IMG/VR virus record: IMGVR_UViG_3300047157_000162
Span: 62,001-126,000 of that record
Source of the DNA: a virus
Reading direction: 5' to 3' (one strand)
DNA length: 64,000 nucleotides
How positions within the stretch are numbered: the stretch's first letter is position 1; every line of letters starts with the position of its first letter. Below, in pieces: positions 1-10,276 of the stretch. The translations under genes and the position numbers were made by a program. The notes below the pieces were generated by a model that ran no database searches, was not told the DNA's origin, and saw nothing but the letters and a program-made list of their open reading frames with translations.

Positions 1-118
1 CTGTGATACCTGCATTTTCTAATATTGTAAAGTAAGGGGCTTTTATAGCTTTTAATAAAACTTCTTCACCTAATCCTTCACTTTTAATATATGTTGAAGC
101 ATTTAATAATGCAACGCC
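1..118. repeat. Terminal direct repeat, left copy (circular junction)
   Basis: These 118 bases recur at 63883-64000 with one difference: T here at 51, C at 63933. The difference changes one groEL codon from Lys to Arg. The simplest reading is a circular or permuted genome whose assembly overlaps itself, giving a unit of about 63,882 bp. The repeat may continue past the window end, so its true length is unknown. Confidence 0.9.
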
Positions 119-1360
119 TCCGCCTGGTACAATACCTTCTTTTACGGCTGCTTTTGTTGCACAGATAGCATCTTCAACTCTATCAGTTTTTTCTTTTAAC
201 TCTACTTCAGAGTTTGCACCAACTTTAACCACCGCAATTTTAGCGGTTAACATGGATAATCTTTTTTCAAGCTTTATAACCTCCCAGCTTTTTAGCGTGT
301 TATTTGTAAGCTTTTCTTTTATACTACGTATTACATCCTTTATTTTTTCGGATGCCTCAGAGACCGTTATAACAGTGTCCTCGTGTGAGGTAACACTTTT
401 TAAACAAGATCCTAAATACTCTACGTCAATTGAATCAAGGTCATCACCTAAATCTTCGTTGACTATTGTAGCGCCAGTTAGTAAAGAAAGATCTTCAAGT
501 ACTTCTCGTTTGCTAATACCATAAGTAGGAGCATTGATTACATTTACTTTTAGATTACCTTTCTTTTTATTGGTGGCCAGAGTTGATAAAACACCTTGTT
601 CTAAATCGCCTATAATAAGCAAAGGTTTATTGTTTTTTATTACGTACTCCAGCACTTTTTGTATATCTCTTATAGTATTAACTGGGGATTCCATAATTAA
701 TACTAGTGGATTTTCTAATTCCGCTGTTTTTGTTTGTTCGTTTGTAATGAAATGAGAGTTTGTTAAACCTTTGTCGTAAGGTACACCTTCAATTAATTCA
801 GAAACAGTTTTACCGTCACCGGCAGTTTCCATCATTACAATACCTGTGTTATCTACAGATCTAAACGCATCAGCTATAATAGAACCTAATTCATTGTCGT
901 TGTTAACGGATATAGAAGCTATATTATCTAGCATGTCTCCTTTCACGTCAACCGCTAGCTTTTCTAAATACTTAATTACTTTTTCAACTGCAGAATTTAT
1001 ACCATCTTTTATTTCTCTGGCATTTTTCTTTTCTGAAACAGCATAAGCTTCTTTTAATATAGCGTGAGCTAAAACAGTTGCGGTAGTTGTACCGTCACCT
1101 GCTTCTTGAACAGTTTTTCTAGCAGCTTCCTTTAACAATGTAGATCCCATGTTTTCAACTGGATCAAACAATATTATAGAATCAGCTACAGTAACACCGT
1201 CTTTTGTTATCACGGGTTTACCCGTACCGTCTTCTAGCATCACGCATTTACCGCCAGCTCCTAATGTAGAGCTGACAGCATTTGCTAACTTTTCTATTCC
1301 TTTAAATACTTGATCTCTAGCATCGTCACCAAAGTTCAAGTTTTTGACAATTCCGTTCAT
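1..1360 (-). CDS. groEL: Chaperonin GroEL (Hsp60), N-terminal and middle part
   Basis: The ATG is at 1358-1360 and the gene reads leftward through base 1 into 63882-63689, giving 517 residues in one open frame. GroEL forms double-ring ATP-driven folding chambers. Visible hallmarks are TKDGVTV with the nucleotide-pocket Asp at residue 54, GDGTTTA at 88-94 (E. coli Asp87 region), VEDAICATKAAV containing the equivalent of hydrolytic Asp398, and GGGVAL. The length is near the cellular 548, and the missing C-terminal part includes the Gly-Gly-Met tail. The gene lies downstream of the tail-fibre genes and immediately upstream of groES, so it was probably kept for folding large virion proteins. Identity is certain; a role in virion folding is inference. 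Confidence 0.95.
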   Translation of the reverse strand, partial: MNGIVKNLNFGDDARDQVFKGIEKLANAVSSTLGAGGKCVMLEDGTGKPVITKDGVTVADSIILFDPVENMGSTLLKEAARKTVQEAGDGTTTATVLAHAILKEAYAVSEKKNAREIKDGINSAVEKVIKYLEKLAVDVKGDMLDNIASISVNNDNELGSIIADAFRSVDNTGIVMMETAGDGKTVSELIEGVPYDKGLTNSHFITNEQTKTAELENPLVLIMESPVNTIRDIQKVLEYVIKNNKPLLIIGDLEQGVLSTLATNKKKGNLKVNVINAPTYGISKREVLEDLSLLTGATIVNEDLGDDLDSIDVEYLGSCLKSVTSHEDTVITVSEASEKIKDVIRSIKEKLTNNTLKSWEVIKLEKRLSMLTAKIAVVKVGANSEVELKEKTDRVEDAICATKAAVKEGIVPGGGVALLNASTYIKSEGLGEEVLLKAIKAPYFTILENAGIT

Positions 1361-1442
1361 ATTTAATTTAATTTGATTTGATTTAATTCACCTTTTTCAG
1401 GTATACGAGTATTATTACTCGTTTTCTTCGATTTTTACCTAA

Positions 1443-1840
1443 TTAATCTTCAGTCTCAGGCTCTTGCGGCTCTTCAACCTCAGGTGTTGGTGGTACAGGC
1501 TCTCCGATAGTTAGTGTAACACTTGTAGGTGTAATCAAACTATCTATTTGACTTTGTATGCTTGCTTCAATGCTAGCAACTTGTTCGTCACCCATTGCTC
1601 CTTTAGTCCAAGCAACTACTTCATCATTTGTTAATTGATCAAACGGTATGAATTCTGTTATCTGACTTGTGTCTAGAGTTTGTGTTCCAATGTTTGTAGC
1701 TGAGTAAGCTTTTCCTTCAGAATCTACCTCATCTGAGGTACACCTGTTACAATCCAGTGCACATTGTACACTACATCCGCTTCGTTGTTTTGTTCTGGGT
1801 AGCAATCTACTGTTTTGCAATTCCAATTGTAAGTTGTCAT
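1443..1840 (-). CDS. Small tail-module protein, frameshifted near 1736-1743
   Basis: Two frames join into one gene of about 130 residues. The ATG at 1838-1840 gives MTTYNWNCKTVDCYP and on to HWIVTGV, where this frame hits a stop. The other frame continues as TSDEVDSEGKAYSA and ends PEEVEE-like with a Pro/Glu-rich tail at 1443. A one-base loss in the GGTGTACC stretch explains the break. The middle (LTNDEVVAWTKGAMG) resembles a short helical domain often seen in small phage proteins next to tail fibres. It lies between the BspA-like gene and groEL. The function is unknown; a tail accessory role is inferred from position only. Confidence 0.7.
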
Positions 1841-1874
1841 AATTTTTGTTTTTAATTTTGGTTTATTTATTTAT

Positions 1875-2762
1875 TTATTTATTGAAAACTGTTGCACTGT
1901 TAAACATTTCAGACATATTAATCACATTACTCACATCCCAATTTCCTATAGCCGCATTGAAAGAGACTGCACTTTTAAACATACTGCTCATATAAACAAC
2001 GCTGCTAACATCCCATCCGGTAATATCGTTATTAAAAGAAGTGGAGTTCATAAACATTGATGACATATTAGTCACACTACTCACATCCCAGGAATCAATA
2101 TCTTGGTTAAAAGCTGATGTTCCACTATTAGGTAATCTAAACATACTACCCATATCTGTTACGCTACTCACGTCCCAGTCACTTAGCGGCTGATTAAAAG
2201 AGGTTGCACCATAAAACATTGATCTCATATATGTCACATTACTCACATCCCAGCTTTCAATATCTTGATTGAAAGAGGTTGCAACATAAAACATAAGACC
2301 AGTATTCCAAGCGTTACCTAAATCCCAAGAACCAATATTTTGATTGAAAGCAGACGCTCCCTTAAACATACCTTGAAACACCGTGCCGTTACCTGTATTC
2401 CAAGAACTAATATCAGCATTAAAAGTATTTTTATTTTCAAAGGCATAGCTAAAATCTGTTACTCTACTCACATCCCAATTTGGCATAGTGCCGAAAGGTG
2501 TTACGTTGTAAAGACCCGTAACAGGCTCTTGAGCTAAGCAAGTAGCTATAATTGAATTAAAATTAGCATCTGTTATATATAAAGTTCCTCCAGCATCATA
2601 GTTTCTAAATTGAAGTAAATTACTTTCATCACCTGGCCCGTAGTTAGAATCAAACTTGCCTAATATAGCGTCATCAAATGAATCAACTAAATCATCTGTT
2701 GTTGGATTGACAGTCGAGACAACATCTTGCAATGAAAAAGTAGTTGTATTTGGTACTGCCAT
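1875..2762 (-). CDS. BspA-like DUF285 repeat tail/adhesin protein
   Basis: The protein has 295 residues. The first 60 or so ([11 protein letters not shown]...) look like a phage anchoring head. From about residue 95 onward there are seven to eight repeats of about 24-27 residues of the type W-D-V-S-x-V-T-x-M-x-x-M-F-x-x-A-x-x-F-N. This is the BspA/DUF285 leucine-rich-like repeat of bacterial surface proteins. Repeats of this family mediate surface and protein binding in Bacteroidota and mollicutes. Its place directly after the S74 tail fibre, with start and stop codons touching at 2762, suggests a receptor-binding or fibre-tip accessory. There is no signal peptide, consistent with a virion protein. 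The repeat call is strong; the adhesin role is inferred. Confidence 0.85.
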   Translation of the reverse strand: MAVPNTTTFSLQDVVSTVNPTTDDLVDSFDDAILGKFDSNYGPGDESNLLQFRNYDAGGTLYITDANFNSIIATCLAQEPVTGLYNVTPFGTMPNWDVSRVTDFSYAFENKNTFNADISSWNTGNGTVFQGMFKGASAFNQNIGSWDLGNAWNTGLMFYVATSFNQDIESWDVSNVTYMRSMFYGATSFNQPLSDWDVSSVTDMGSMFRLPNSGTSAFNQDIDSWDVSSVTNMSSMFMNSTSFNNDITGWDVSSVVYMSSMFKSAVSFNAAIGNWDVSNVINMSEMFNSATVFNK

Positions 2763-4597
2763 TATTTTTCTAGTTTTTCTAATCTTGCCTCCAATTCTGC
2801 AATTTTAGCAATTAATAAATCTATATAAGCAACAGACTTAAATCCTTGGCTGTCTTCTCTTACAAACTCAGGGTTGGTTTTTTCTAGCTCTTGCGCTATA
2901 ACACCATATCTCTTCTGTCCTTTTTCTGTTTTTAATTCAAAAGTTTTCCAATCTGCTTCAACTTTATTATCACATACTTTTTCAACATTTTCTTTTAGTC
3001 TTTCATCAGATGATAGTATAAAGTTTGCAGCTGTCACAGTAGATGTAAATCTACCGTCACCAGTCACATCTAATTTGTATGATGGATTTGTTTGGCTTAT
3101 ACCAACACTGCCAGAATTAGGGTTTAGTATTATATCAGCACTGTTAGAACATGTTACTTTAAATGCACCTGTGCCTACTTGGTTTAATTCTGTACTAGCA
3201 TTTTGACCACTATAACGTATTATTCTAAACCCAAACTGACCAGCAGGCATTACTTCTCCATTAAAATCCATGTAAGATAAGCCATCCGCTGTTCTTCCTC
3301 TACCAAGTTGTATTGTATTTGCACCTGAAGAGTTATATCCTAAATATAAAACCGGTCCAGACGTTCCTGTATTAGTTATTATTTGCTTACCAAATACTTG
3401 GAAATTTTCAGTTCTACCTGAAATTCCAGCGCTGGAATTTATTATAACTTTTCCATCTCCTTGAACTAAAAACTTAGATACATCATCATTATTGGATACT
3501 AAAAAAGAATCATCACTTGAACCATTACCTGCTTTAATTTTAACACCGCTTCCTACTCCGCCGTCAACCTCTAATGGATACCCTGGACTAGTTGTCCCTA
3601 TACCTACGTTGCCAGAACTGTCTATTGACATTTTTACATCAGTACCGCCACTTCCTTTAATAATATCTAACCCATAAGAATTTGTTCCAGATGTAGGATT
3701 TGAAGCCAACCTCCAAGTCGCACCGCTCACAATATCAACATAAGAGACAGCGGTTCCTGCTGTATTAATGGCTTGTATATTACCTTCAACATCTAATTTT
3801 TCACTTGGTGTCTTTCCAATACCTACATCACCTGTAAAAGTTGCGTTACCATCAGCTCCTATAGTTAATCTTGTTGTAGGTGAAGAAGAACCATCAGAAG
3901 TAGTATTAAATAATAATTTTCCAGGCATGTCATTTGTCCCGGGAGTTCCGTCTACATAAGCGTCTATACTTGCAAGTCTTTTATAAGCAGCACCATCGTA
4001 ACCATAAAAGCCTAAGACTGCAATTCTTTCATTAGCTTGTACTACTGTAGGTGATGCTCCTGTACCGCTAGATTTTCCTAATCCTAAAAATGAAAAATTA
4101 CCAGCTGTATCATTATGTGTAAAGATTTGAGCAGAAGCAAAAAGATCATTTTCAACATTTAAATCTCCTGTTCCATAATTAGTATTATAAGAAGGAGTTG
4201 TAGTTCCAACATTAAGAGTTTCCCCAATATTAACATCTCCTGCAACTTGTAGCTTAGCTGTTGGGCTAGTAGTCCCGATCCCAACATTGCCGCCTGATAA
4301 AATACGCATTCTTTCACCTCCGTTAGTATTAAAAAGAATATTTTTACCAGCATCTTCAGTGTACAGTTTTAAATCACCATCTGTTTTAATTGTAGCGGTA
4401 CCTGTACCTACGTTTCTAAATAGTATTTCTTTTGAACCATTTGCAGCACTATCTAAACGGAAGCTATTTCCTGTTCCAAATACCTCCAACTTAGCTCCAG
4501 GATTAGTTGTACCAATACACCTAAGTTTATGATAAAATACTCCGTCACCGTTTGTTCTTAGCTCAAGTGCAGCATCCCCAAAATCATTATAGTTCAA
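2762..4597 (-). CDS. Tail fibre, C-terminal segment with S74 chaperone domain
   Basis: This is the 611-residue C-terminal part of a gene that probably ran 6907 to 2762. It carries NVGIGTTSP-type repeats and ends in a peptidase S74 intramolecular chaperone domain ([13 protein letters not shown], then [16 protein letters not shown]) with a C-terminal coiled coil ([16 protein letters not shown]). S74 domains fold beta-helical fibre trimers and then cleave themselves off at a Ser/Lys site. Coding clearly continues upstream of 4597 in the same frame (QTIHSAPQNIKF and YVDNDGTAAGAG) to about 4680, where a frame change joins it to the next fragment. It is probably the main receptor-binding fibre. Confidence 0.85.
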   Translation of the reverse strand: MNYNDFGDAALELRTNGDGVFYHKLRCIGTTNPGAKLEVFGTGNSFRLDSAANGSKEILFRNVGTGTATIKTDGDLKLYTEDAGKNILFNTNGGERMRILSGGNVGIGTTSPTAKLQVAGDVNIGETLNVGTTTPSYNTNYGTGDLNVENDLFASAQIFTHNDTAGNFSFLGLGKSSGTGASPTVVQANERIAVLGFYGYDGAAYKRLASIDAYVDGTPGTNDMPGKLLFNTTSDGSSSPTTRLTIGADGNATFTGDVGIGKTPSEKLDVEGNIQAINTAGTAVSYVDIVSGATWRLASNPTSGTNSYGLDIIKGSGGTDVKMSIDSSGNVGIGTTSPGYPLEVDGGVGSGVKIKAGNGSSDDSFLVSNNDDVSKFLVQGDGKVIINSSAGISGRTENFQVFGKQIITNTGTSGPVLYLGYNSSGANTIQLGRGRTADGLSYMDFNGEVMPAGQFGFRIIRYSGQNASTELNQVGTGAFKVTCSNSADIILNPNSGSVGISQTNPSYKLDVTGDGRFTSTVTAANFILSSDERLKENVEKVCDNKVEADWKTFELKTEKGQKRYGVIAQELEKTNPEFVREDSQGFKSVAYIDLLIAKIAELEARLEKLEK

Positions 4598-7500
4598 TCC
4601 TGCGCCAGCAGCAGTACCATCGTTATCTACATAGAATTTTATATTTTGAGGCGCTGAGTGTATTGTTTGGTTTCCAGGTTGCTTTAGATTGTAAAAATAT
4701 TAAAGAATTTTCAAAAGATGCTGTTCCTGATGTTACACCAGCTGCAGTCATCTGCAAGCCCAGCACCTATAGCTGATGCTGTATTTACAGCATCATTTTT
4801 TACTTGTATAAATACCCTTCCGTCTACACTGTTGCCATCGTTGCTTACCATTAAAGGTATAGCTGGTTGAGAAGTAAGACCTACTGCAGATGTCAATCCA
4901 ACTTCAAGCTCATGCGAAGGGCTTGCCGTCGCAATCCCGACGTTTCCTGCAAAATAGTTTTTACTATTAACATCTACTTGTGATATACCGTACTTATTGA
5001 GTATTGTACCGTTATTAGTTGGTGTTTTTAAGTATAAGCCATGATACTCTTTTAAGTGGCTTCCAGAATCTACCTCAGCTGTTCCGTAAAAAGAGTAAGC
5101 TCTATCATCAAGATTAACAGAATTAGATCCTTCCATTTCTATTCTACCCTCAACACCTATATATTGCATATCAGCGTTGTTGACAGTTACATTTCCTGAC
5201 AGCTTTCCAATTCCTTGAACTCCCCTTGCAACGTAACCATAATCACCTAGTTTGTCTGCAACACCAACAAGACCAGTTGCAAAACTATTAGCTCCTCCAC
5301 TTACGCGTTGTGTAAATAAACCAGCAACAGGGTATATATTGTTAGTAGAAACATTTCCATTGTGTAATACTTCAACTGTATTTGGATTTGTATTTGTTTT
5401 AGTGGATATATCATATATATCTAACTTAGCCCCTGGACTAGTCGTACCAATCCCTACGTTACCAGCAGAGGTAATACGCATTCTTTCTGTATTGGATGTT
5501 AAAGATATTATATCCGCTGTGTTGACCTTAAGTTTTATATCTTTATTTTGACCATTATCACCTAAATAAACAGCACTATCAAACCATCCAACTTTAGCTC
5601 TATCATTAAACTTTATGGAAGCAGTGTCACCAATAGCATTATTATTAGTATCTATGTAAACAACCACATCATCCGTGGAACCTTTCACGTGTAGTGGTCC
5701 ACTAGGGCTAGTTGTTCCAATTCCAACGTTACCTGAGGAGTCTATACGCATTTTTTCTACACCACTTGTTAAAAATCTATGATACCCGCCAGTGTTATAG
5801 CCCATATAACCATAAGTACCACCTCCAAAAATCTTATAATTAGCGTCAGCAGTCCCAAAGAATAAATTACCTTGGTTTGAGGCCGTTTTTAGATACAAAT
5901 CACCTGTCAAAGGATAACTTGCCCCAGCTGAAAGTGGTAAGTAAGGGCCACCGGGTAAAGTTTTTGTTGTAGTAACAATTTCAGCCCAGTCATTCCAAGT
6001 TCCGCTGTATCTACTTCTATAATACATACCTGTATTATTGGTAGAGTAAGGAATAGCAAACTGCGTCATATTACCATCATTATCATAGCTACCATATTCC
6101 CAAGAAAATGGGTGGTAATATTCATTGCCAGCAGGTCCGTTAGTTGCGTTACCTCTTAACAACGTGTGACCATTACCAGACCTAGCATTTGTGCTATCGT
6201 TCCAGTCTAGAGTTCCGCTAGTTGTTAGTGCTCCAAAACCTCCGTATATTTGCCCATTAATAAAAGCTTTTCCATCCACATGTAGTTTCTCTACAGGACT
6301 AGTCGTCCCAATCCCGACGTTACCGCCGTTGAAATATGAGTCTCCATTTGTATCTATTTTAACCTTTTGAACTTCATCTCCGTCATACATTCCAAGATTA
6401 GCTGCATTACCACTTTGTCCAACTTTAAAATTAAAACGCTGCTCTCCATTATCAGCTCTAAATCTAATGTGCTTATCAATATCACCATTTCCCGTAGCTG
6501 AGTTTGTTAAGATATCTAGTCTAGCTGTAGGACTATCAGTACCTATACCGACGTTGCCTGAGGATTGTACGTTAAACAAGTTGCCTGCAGTTCCACCAAA
6601 AGATGTTACATTAACAAGGTTTGCTGTTTGCCCATTTTTTGAAAGGATTGATAAAGGTATATGTGATGTGGCTGAAGGATTAATTTCTAAAACTCCAGTT
6701 CCATTAAACCCGTAGCTGCTATTAATTTGAAATCCGTTATCACTAATTGCTCCACCGCCTCCTGATATTACAAGTTTAGCCCCAGGAGCAGTCGTCCCGA
6801 TACCGACATTGCCGTTGTTTAGTATACGTATTCTATCACTACTACCTGTTTGAAAACTTAATTGTTGAGCTGATTGATTTGCTTGAATATGTTTTTCCTA
6901 ATCCCATTTAGTATGTATTTCTTACTATGTTAACCCATTCGTATGTTGAACTACCTGTTTGCATACACATGTCTGCGTAGCTTGCATCTTCTGCTGTTAC
7001 TTCTATTACTGATACGTTGTCTATTGAGCCGCTTCTATGTACTCTATGTATGTTCCATTAGCACTCCTTATACTGCCTACAGAAACATTCCCACTTCCTA
7101 GCTCTATCCTGACAGAACCACTAACGTAGTTTGATATAGTGTAAACCACCTCGTATATCTTACCTGACACCAATCCCGTATTTATTTGAAAAGCTGTTGA
7201 AGTTGTTGAGGAACCGTTAAGAGAACCTCCGCTAATTGTCCACCCTGCCCCTTTATTCCAATCACTATCAGTATCAAAACCACCATTAGTAATTAACTCT
7301 TCTCCATCAACCTCTACATATTCTGTATCAGTTCTATATCTCATTGTACCTACTTTATCTGCTGAAGCTGTATCTGTATCATCAGCCATTTGTATACTAC
7401 CAGCAACTGTTAAATTAGCTGTAGTAGTTGATGTGGATTTTAACTCCATTGTATATGTACTAGAAGCACCGCCATGATACAATTTACCCCATCTTAGTCG

Positions 7501-9605
7501 TGAATCTGTAGAGCCATTAAACACACAGTTTATTTGACCAACCATATGAGTAGCATCGGTACCATAGGCAAAAGTTATTGATTTGCTTTCACCAGCAGTC
7601 CAATTTCCATCTATATCAATTGCTCTAGTTTCTCCGCCGCTTGTAGAACCTATGTTTAATTGTGCTAGATTATTTGGAGGAGTAGTATTGTTAATTATTA
7701 CTTTTCCATCAACCACTAACTTTTCAGAAGGACTAGTCGTCCCGATACCTACGTTACCATTTGGTATTATAATATTATTGTAAGTAGCATTACCAATACT
7801 AAGAGTTCTATTAGTTATAGTCGTGCTTGGCGATTGTAACAATATTGTATTATTTCTATTGTCACGAATCATATATTGGGAATCGATACCTACTGAACCA
7901 CCAGATACTTGAAGCTTATTTAAAGGACTAGTAGTCCCGATACCTACGTTGCCGCCTAAAGGTTGTAATGATAAAGGTTTTAAATTATTACTTCCATCAT
8001 CCTGTATAGATTGTATGTAGCCGTAATTATAACCATTAGAGCCTATCCAATTTGAAATAGCACCTCCGTTATTTATTCTCGCAGCGGGTGTTGATGATGT
8101 AGAAATAGTAGATGTATCTACAGGTCCTTCTACAAATAATCTAGCAGTAATAGATGATGATCTACCAATCCCAACGTTGCCGTCTGAGTCTATAGTCATT
8201 TTACTATCTGATAAAGTAGCATCACTATCTCCAAGAGTGTTATTGTTCAAGAAATGCATTTTACCAATACCCCAGCTAGTTTCTCTTTCAAAAACTAAAC
8301 CTGCTTTTACAGCGGCGTTTGTTGCGATATATCCAGATAACCCAATACCTGTAAATTCTCCTACAGCATTTCCAGCACCTGCTACTATAGCAAATTCATC
8401 TCCACTCGAGTAACTTGCTAGCTTGTAATTAGGACTAGTCGTTCCAATACCGACGTTGCCTGCATTAAAAAGCGTTCTTCCTGTATCACCTTCAAATACA
8501 GCCATTTCAACACCGTCATTAGGCATTATTTTAAAATGACCTCCTACTGTTAGTAATCTAGTATACTTTGTATCGTCTTTTATTCTTATTTCAGATATTC
8601 CATCTGTAGACTCAAAAGTAGCTAAAATATTATCGCTTGAATAAACATGCAATGGATTACTAGGACTAGTCGTGCCAATCCCAACGTTACCGTTATTATC
8701 AATCAAAACATCTCTTTCTCCATTCGCACCACCTAAACCAAGAGGGCCAGTAGTGTTTCGAAGATAACCATAACTTGAGCCTTCTAAAAGAATAAGAGAG
8801 TCACCTGTGTCTGCTCTTTTTAGTCTTATCCCAGCACCTGATGAGGCGTTTTCAATATCTAAGTTATAGTTTGGGCTAGTCGTTCCAATTCCAACTTTGC
8901 CAGCTGAGTCAATACGCATTCTTTCAGAACTATTAGTATATAACCTCATTGCTGAAGTTGTATCTTGAAACAAAATTCCTTCATCAGCAGTTATTGTTCC
9001 ATTTCCTACCCAACCTGCATTATTATTAGTAGCTATAAGCAATCCATTATAAGTTGATTCACTTGTTTTAAAAGATGCTATTGTTTGATTTCCAGTTAGT
9101 AATGTTTCAACATCTAATTTAGCCCCAGGACTAGTTGTCCCGATCCCTACGTTGCCGGAATTATTTATGTACATGTCATAATTAGTAGCGCTTGAACCAC
9201 TAAGCATTACACCTCCATCACTATCTGTATTGTATATTTTTAGATCTCCATTTCTAATGTACTGTATAACACCTTGCTCTGCGGCTGATTTTTCAAATAC
9301 CAAGGTTGGATTTACACCGCCTGCTCCAGAAGTTAATTTTACAAAGTTCTTAGTTCCGTCTGTGGTAGATATTTCTAGTAAAGAGTCCGGACTAGTTGTA
9401 CCGATACCTACGTTACCTGTATTTATATAACTATTTGAACCAGCTCTACTATCAAATCTAATGTCGCCATTGTCCCCTAAAAGATTGAAATCAGTACCTG
9501 TACCTGTAGGGTTAAGGTACGCCTTTTCTACATTCGTGCCTTCACTCCATCCCTGTATTCCATCTACATCTAGTAACCTGCTAGGACTAGTCGTCCCGAT
9601 ACCCA
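3095..9605 (-). repeat. About 20 interspersed copies of the [10 protein letters not shown] coding repeat
   Basis: The plus strand shows recurring near-identical blocks around ggactagtcgtcccgat followed by cctacgttgcc. Each encodes (G)NVGIGTTSP plus a short Leu-containing sequence. Copies occur at about 3100, 3595, 3815, 4270, 4505, 4930, 5450, 5715, 6310, 6540, 6790, 7740, 7935, 8165, 8440, 8665, 8880, 9140, 9400 and 9595. Spacing is irregular and the sequence between copies differs, so this is a protein repeat with strong DNA conservation, not a CRISPR array. The DNA identity could allow recombination between or within the two fibre genes. Confidence 0.9.
4711..6579 (-). CDS. Tail fibre, N-terminal and middle segment, frameshifted at both ends
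   Basis: The 622-residue open frame is full of [10 protein letters not shown] repeats (about one per 80-150 residues). Coding extends upstream of 6579 without a stop to about 6890 (HIQANQSAQQLSFQTG..., then [14 protein letters not shown]). The likely true start is the ATG at 6905-6907, separated by a five-A run (6892-6896) that should be four. At the other end the frame breaks near 4755, where an extra base turns LQMTAAGVTSG into LADDCSW. A further shift lies near 4680-4700. Repaired, this joins the S74-bearing segment into a single fibre of about 1,380 residues. Confidence 0.8.
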   Translation of the reverse strand: MFNVQSSGNVGIGTDSPTARLDILTNSATGNGDIDKHIRFRADNGEQRFNFKVGQSGNAANLGMYDGDEVQKVKIDTNGDSYFNGGNVGIGTTSPVEKLHVDGKAFINGQIYGGFGALTTSGTLDWNDSTNARSGNGHTLLRGNATNGPAGNEYYHPFSWEYGSYDNDGNMTQFAIPYSTNNTGMYYRSRYSGTWNDWAEIVTTTKTLPGGPYLPLSAGASYPLTGDLYLKTASNQGNLFFGTADANYKIFGGGTYGYMGYNTGGYHRFLTSGVEKMRIDSSGNVGIGTTSPSGPLHVKGSTDDVVVYIDTNNNAIGDTASIKFNDRAKVGWFDSAVYLGDNGQNKDIKLKVNTADIISLTSNTERMRITSAGNVGIGTTSPGAKLDIYDISTKTNTNPNTVEVLHNGNVSTNNIYPVAGLFTQRVSGGANSFATGLVGVADKLGDYGYVARGVQGIGKLSGNVTVNNADMQYIGVEGRIEMEGSNSVNLDDRAYSFYGTAEVDSGSHLKEYHGLYLKTPTNNGTILNKYGISQVDVNSKNYFAGNVGIATASPSHELEVGLTSAVGLTSQPAIPLMVSNDGNSVDGRVFIQVKNDAVNTASAIGAGLADDCSWCNIRNSIF

Positions 9606-10257
9606 TACGTTCATTTGGCTCATCTATGTAAACTGTATCAGACACTATAGTATTTCCATCACCTACCCATATTCTACCTTCTGGTAAGTTAGGCACGTCG
9701 TTTGTACGCATTATAGCCGATACAACAAAATTACCGTCAGATGAAGTACTCACTCTGCCTACTTGACCAACGTTTTGTATTAAGTTTGTAGATCCAGTTG
9801 GCTTTGTTGTAGTTAGTGATGAACCTGAGCTACCACCTGCTTTAACATATATTGTGTCATTTTCAGTTGTAGTTTGACCGTCTATAGGTGTCGTAACTAG
9901 GTTTCTAAGCTTACCAGCTGTTACAGCAGTACCTTCACCGTTGTCTAGTAAATCTTGCTCTAGTAGACCAACGCAAGGCATTTTACTTGAGTCACTAGCA
10001 TCGCATAGACCAACTTCAAGCCTAGCGGAAGCACCAACTGAGCCTATTATGTACACAGGGTCTCCTTTAACCAAAGCGGTTCCTTCGCCGTTTTTAACAA
10101 GAATTGAAACCCTTTCAGCAGAACCAGAGACTAAAGTGCTTTGATCTACCCAAGCAGTACCCGTTACCGTCGAAGACAATAACTGATTAACTGTACCTGG
10201 TGAACCACTAGCGTCTTCTAGACCCGCCTGTACTTCTATATTACTTTTAAACTTCAT
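7021..10257 (-). CDS. Large tail fibre protein with [10 protein letters not shown] repeats
   Basis: The frame has 1,078 residues. The N-terminal 200 form a conserved head (MKFKSNIEVQAGLEDASG, then VSILVKNGEGTALVKGDPVYI), typical of the virion-attached end of fibres in marine Bacteroidota phages. About nine NVGIGTTSP beta-repeats follow. The last 130 residues look like a carbohydrate-binding-type beta domain (LITNGGFDTDSDW). The stop at 7021 is premature: the other frame continues as GSIDNVSVIEVTAEDASY and ends VNIVRNTY at about 6912, so a one-base shift lies near 7035-7045. It probably forms fibre trimers with, or in parallel to, the S74 fibre. Confidence 0.85.
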   Translation of the reverse strand: MKFKSNIEVQAGLEDASGSPGTVNQLLSSTVTGTAWVDQSTLVSGSAERVSILVKNGEGTALVKGDPVYIIGSVGASARLEVGLCDASDSSKMPCVGLLEQDLLDNGEGTAVTAGKLRNLVTTPIDGQTTTENDTIYVKAGGSSGSSLTTTKPTGSTNLIQNVGQVGRVSTSSDGNFVVSAIMRTNDVPNLPEGRIWVGDGNTIVSDTVYIDEPNERMGIGTTSPSRLLDVDGIQGWSEGTNVEKAYLNPTGTGTDFNLLGDNGDIRFDSRAGSNSYINTGNVGIGTTSPDSLLEISTTDGTKNFVKLTSGAGGVNPTLVFEKSAAEQGVIQYIRNGDLKIYNTDSDGGVMLSGSSATNYDMYINNSGNVGIGTTSPGAKLDVETLLTGNQTIASFKTSESTYNGLLIATNNNAGWVGNGTITADEGILFQDTTSAMRLYTNSSERMRIDSAGKVGIGTTSPNYNLDIENASSGAGIRLKRADTGDSLILLEGSSYGYLRNTTGPLGLGGANGERDVLIDNNGNVGIGTTSPSNPLHVYSSDNILATFESTDGISEIRIKDDTKYTRLLTVGGHFKIMPNDGVEMAVFEGDTGRTLFNAGNVGIGTTSPNYKLASYSSGDEFAIVAGAGNAVGEFTGIGLSGYIATNAAVKAGLVFERETSWGIGKMHFLNNNTLGDSDATLSDSKMTIDSDGNVGIGRSSSITARLFVEGPVDTSTISTSSTPAARINNGGAISNWIGSNGYNYGYIQSIQDDGSNNLKPLSLQPLGGNVGIGTTSPLNKLQVSGGSVGIDSQYMIRDNRNNTILLQSPSTTITNRTLSIGNATYNNIIIPNGNVGIGTTSPSEKLVVDGKVIINNTTPPNNLAQLNIGSTSGGETRAIDIDGNWTAGESKSITFAYGTDATHMVGQINCVFNGSTDSRLRWGKLYHGGASSTYTMELKSTSTTTANLTVAGSIQMADDTDTASADKVGTMRYRTDTEYVEVDGEELITNGGFDTDSDWNKGAGWTISGGSLNGSSTTSTAFQINTGLVSGKIYEVVYTISNYVSGSVRIELGSGNVSVGSIRSANGTYIEYIEAAQ

Positions 10258-10276
10258 GTACTAATTTTTATTATTA

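Noticed and set aside
3095-9605. Regular repeats suggesting a CRISPR array
   Set aside because: The repeats are in frame, encode [10 protein letters not shown] and are 200-300 bp apart with coding sequence between; no cas genes are near.
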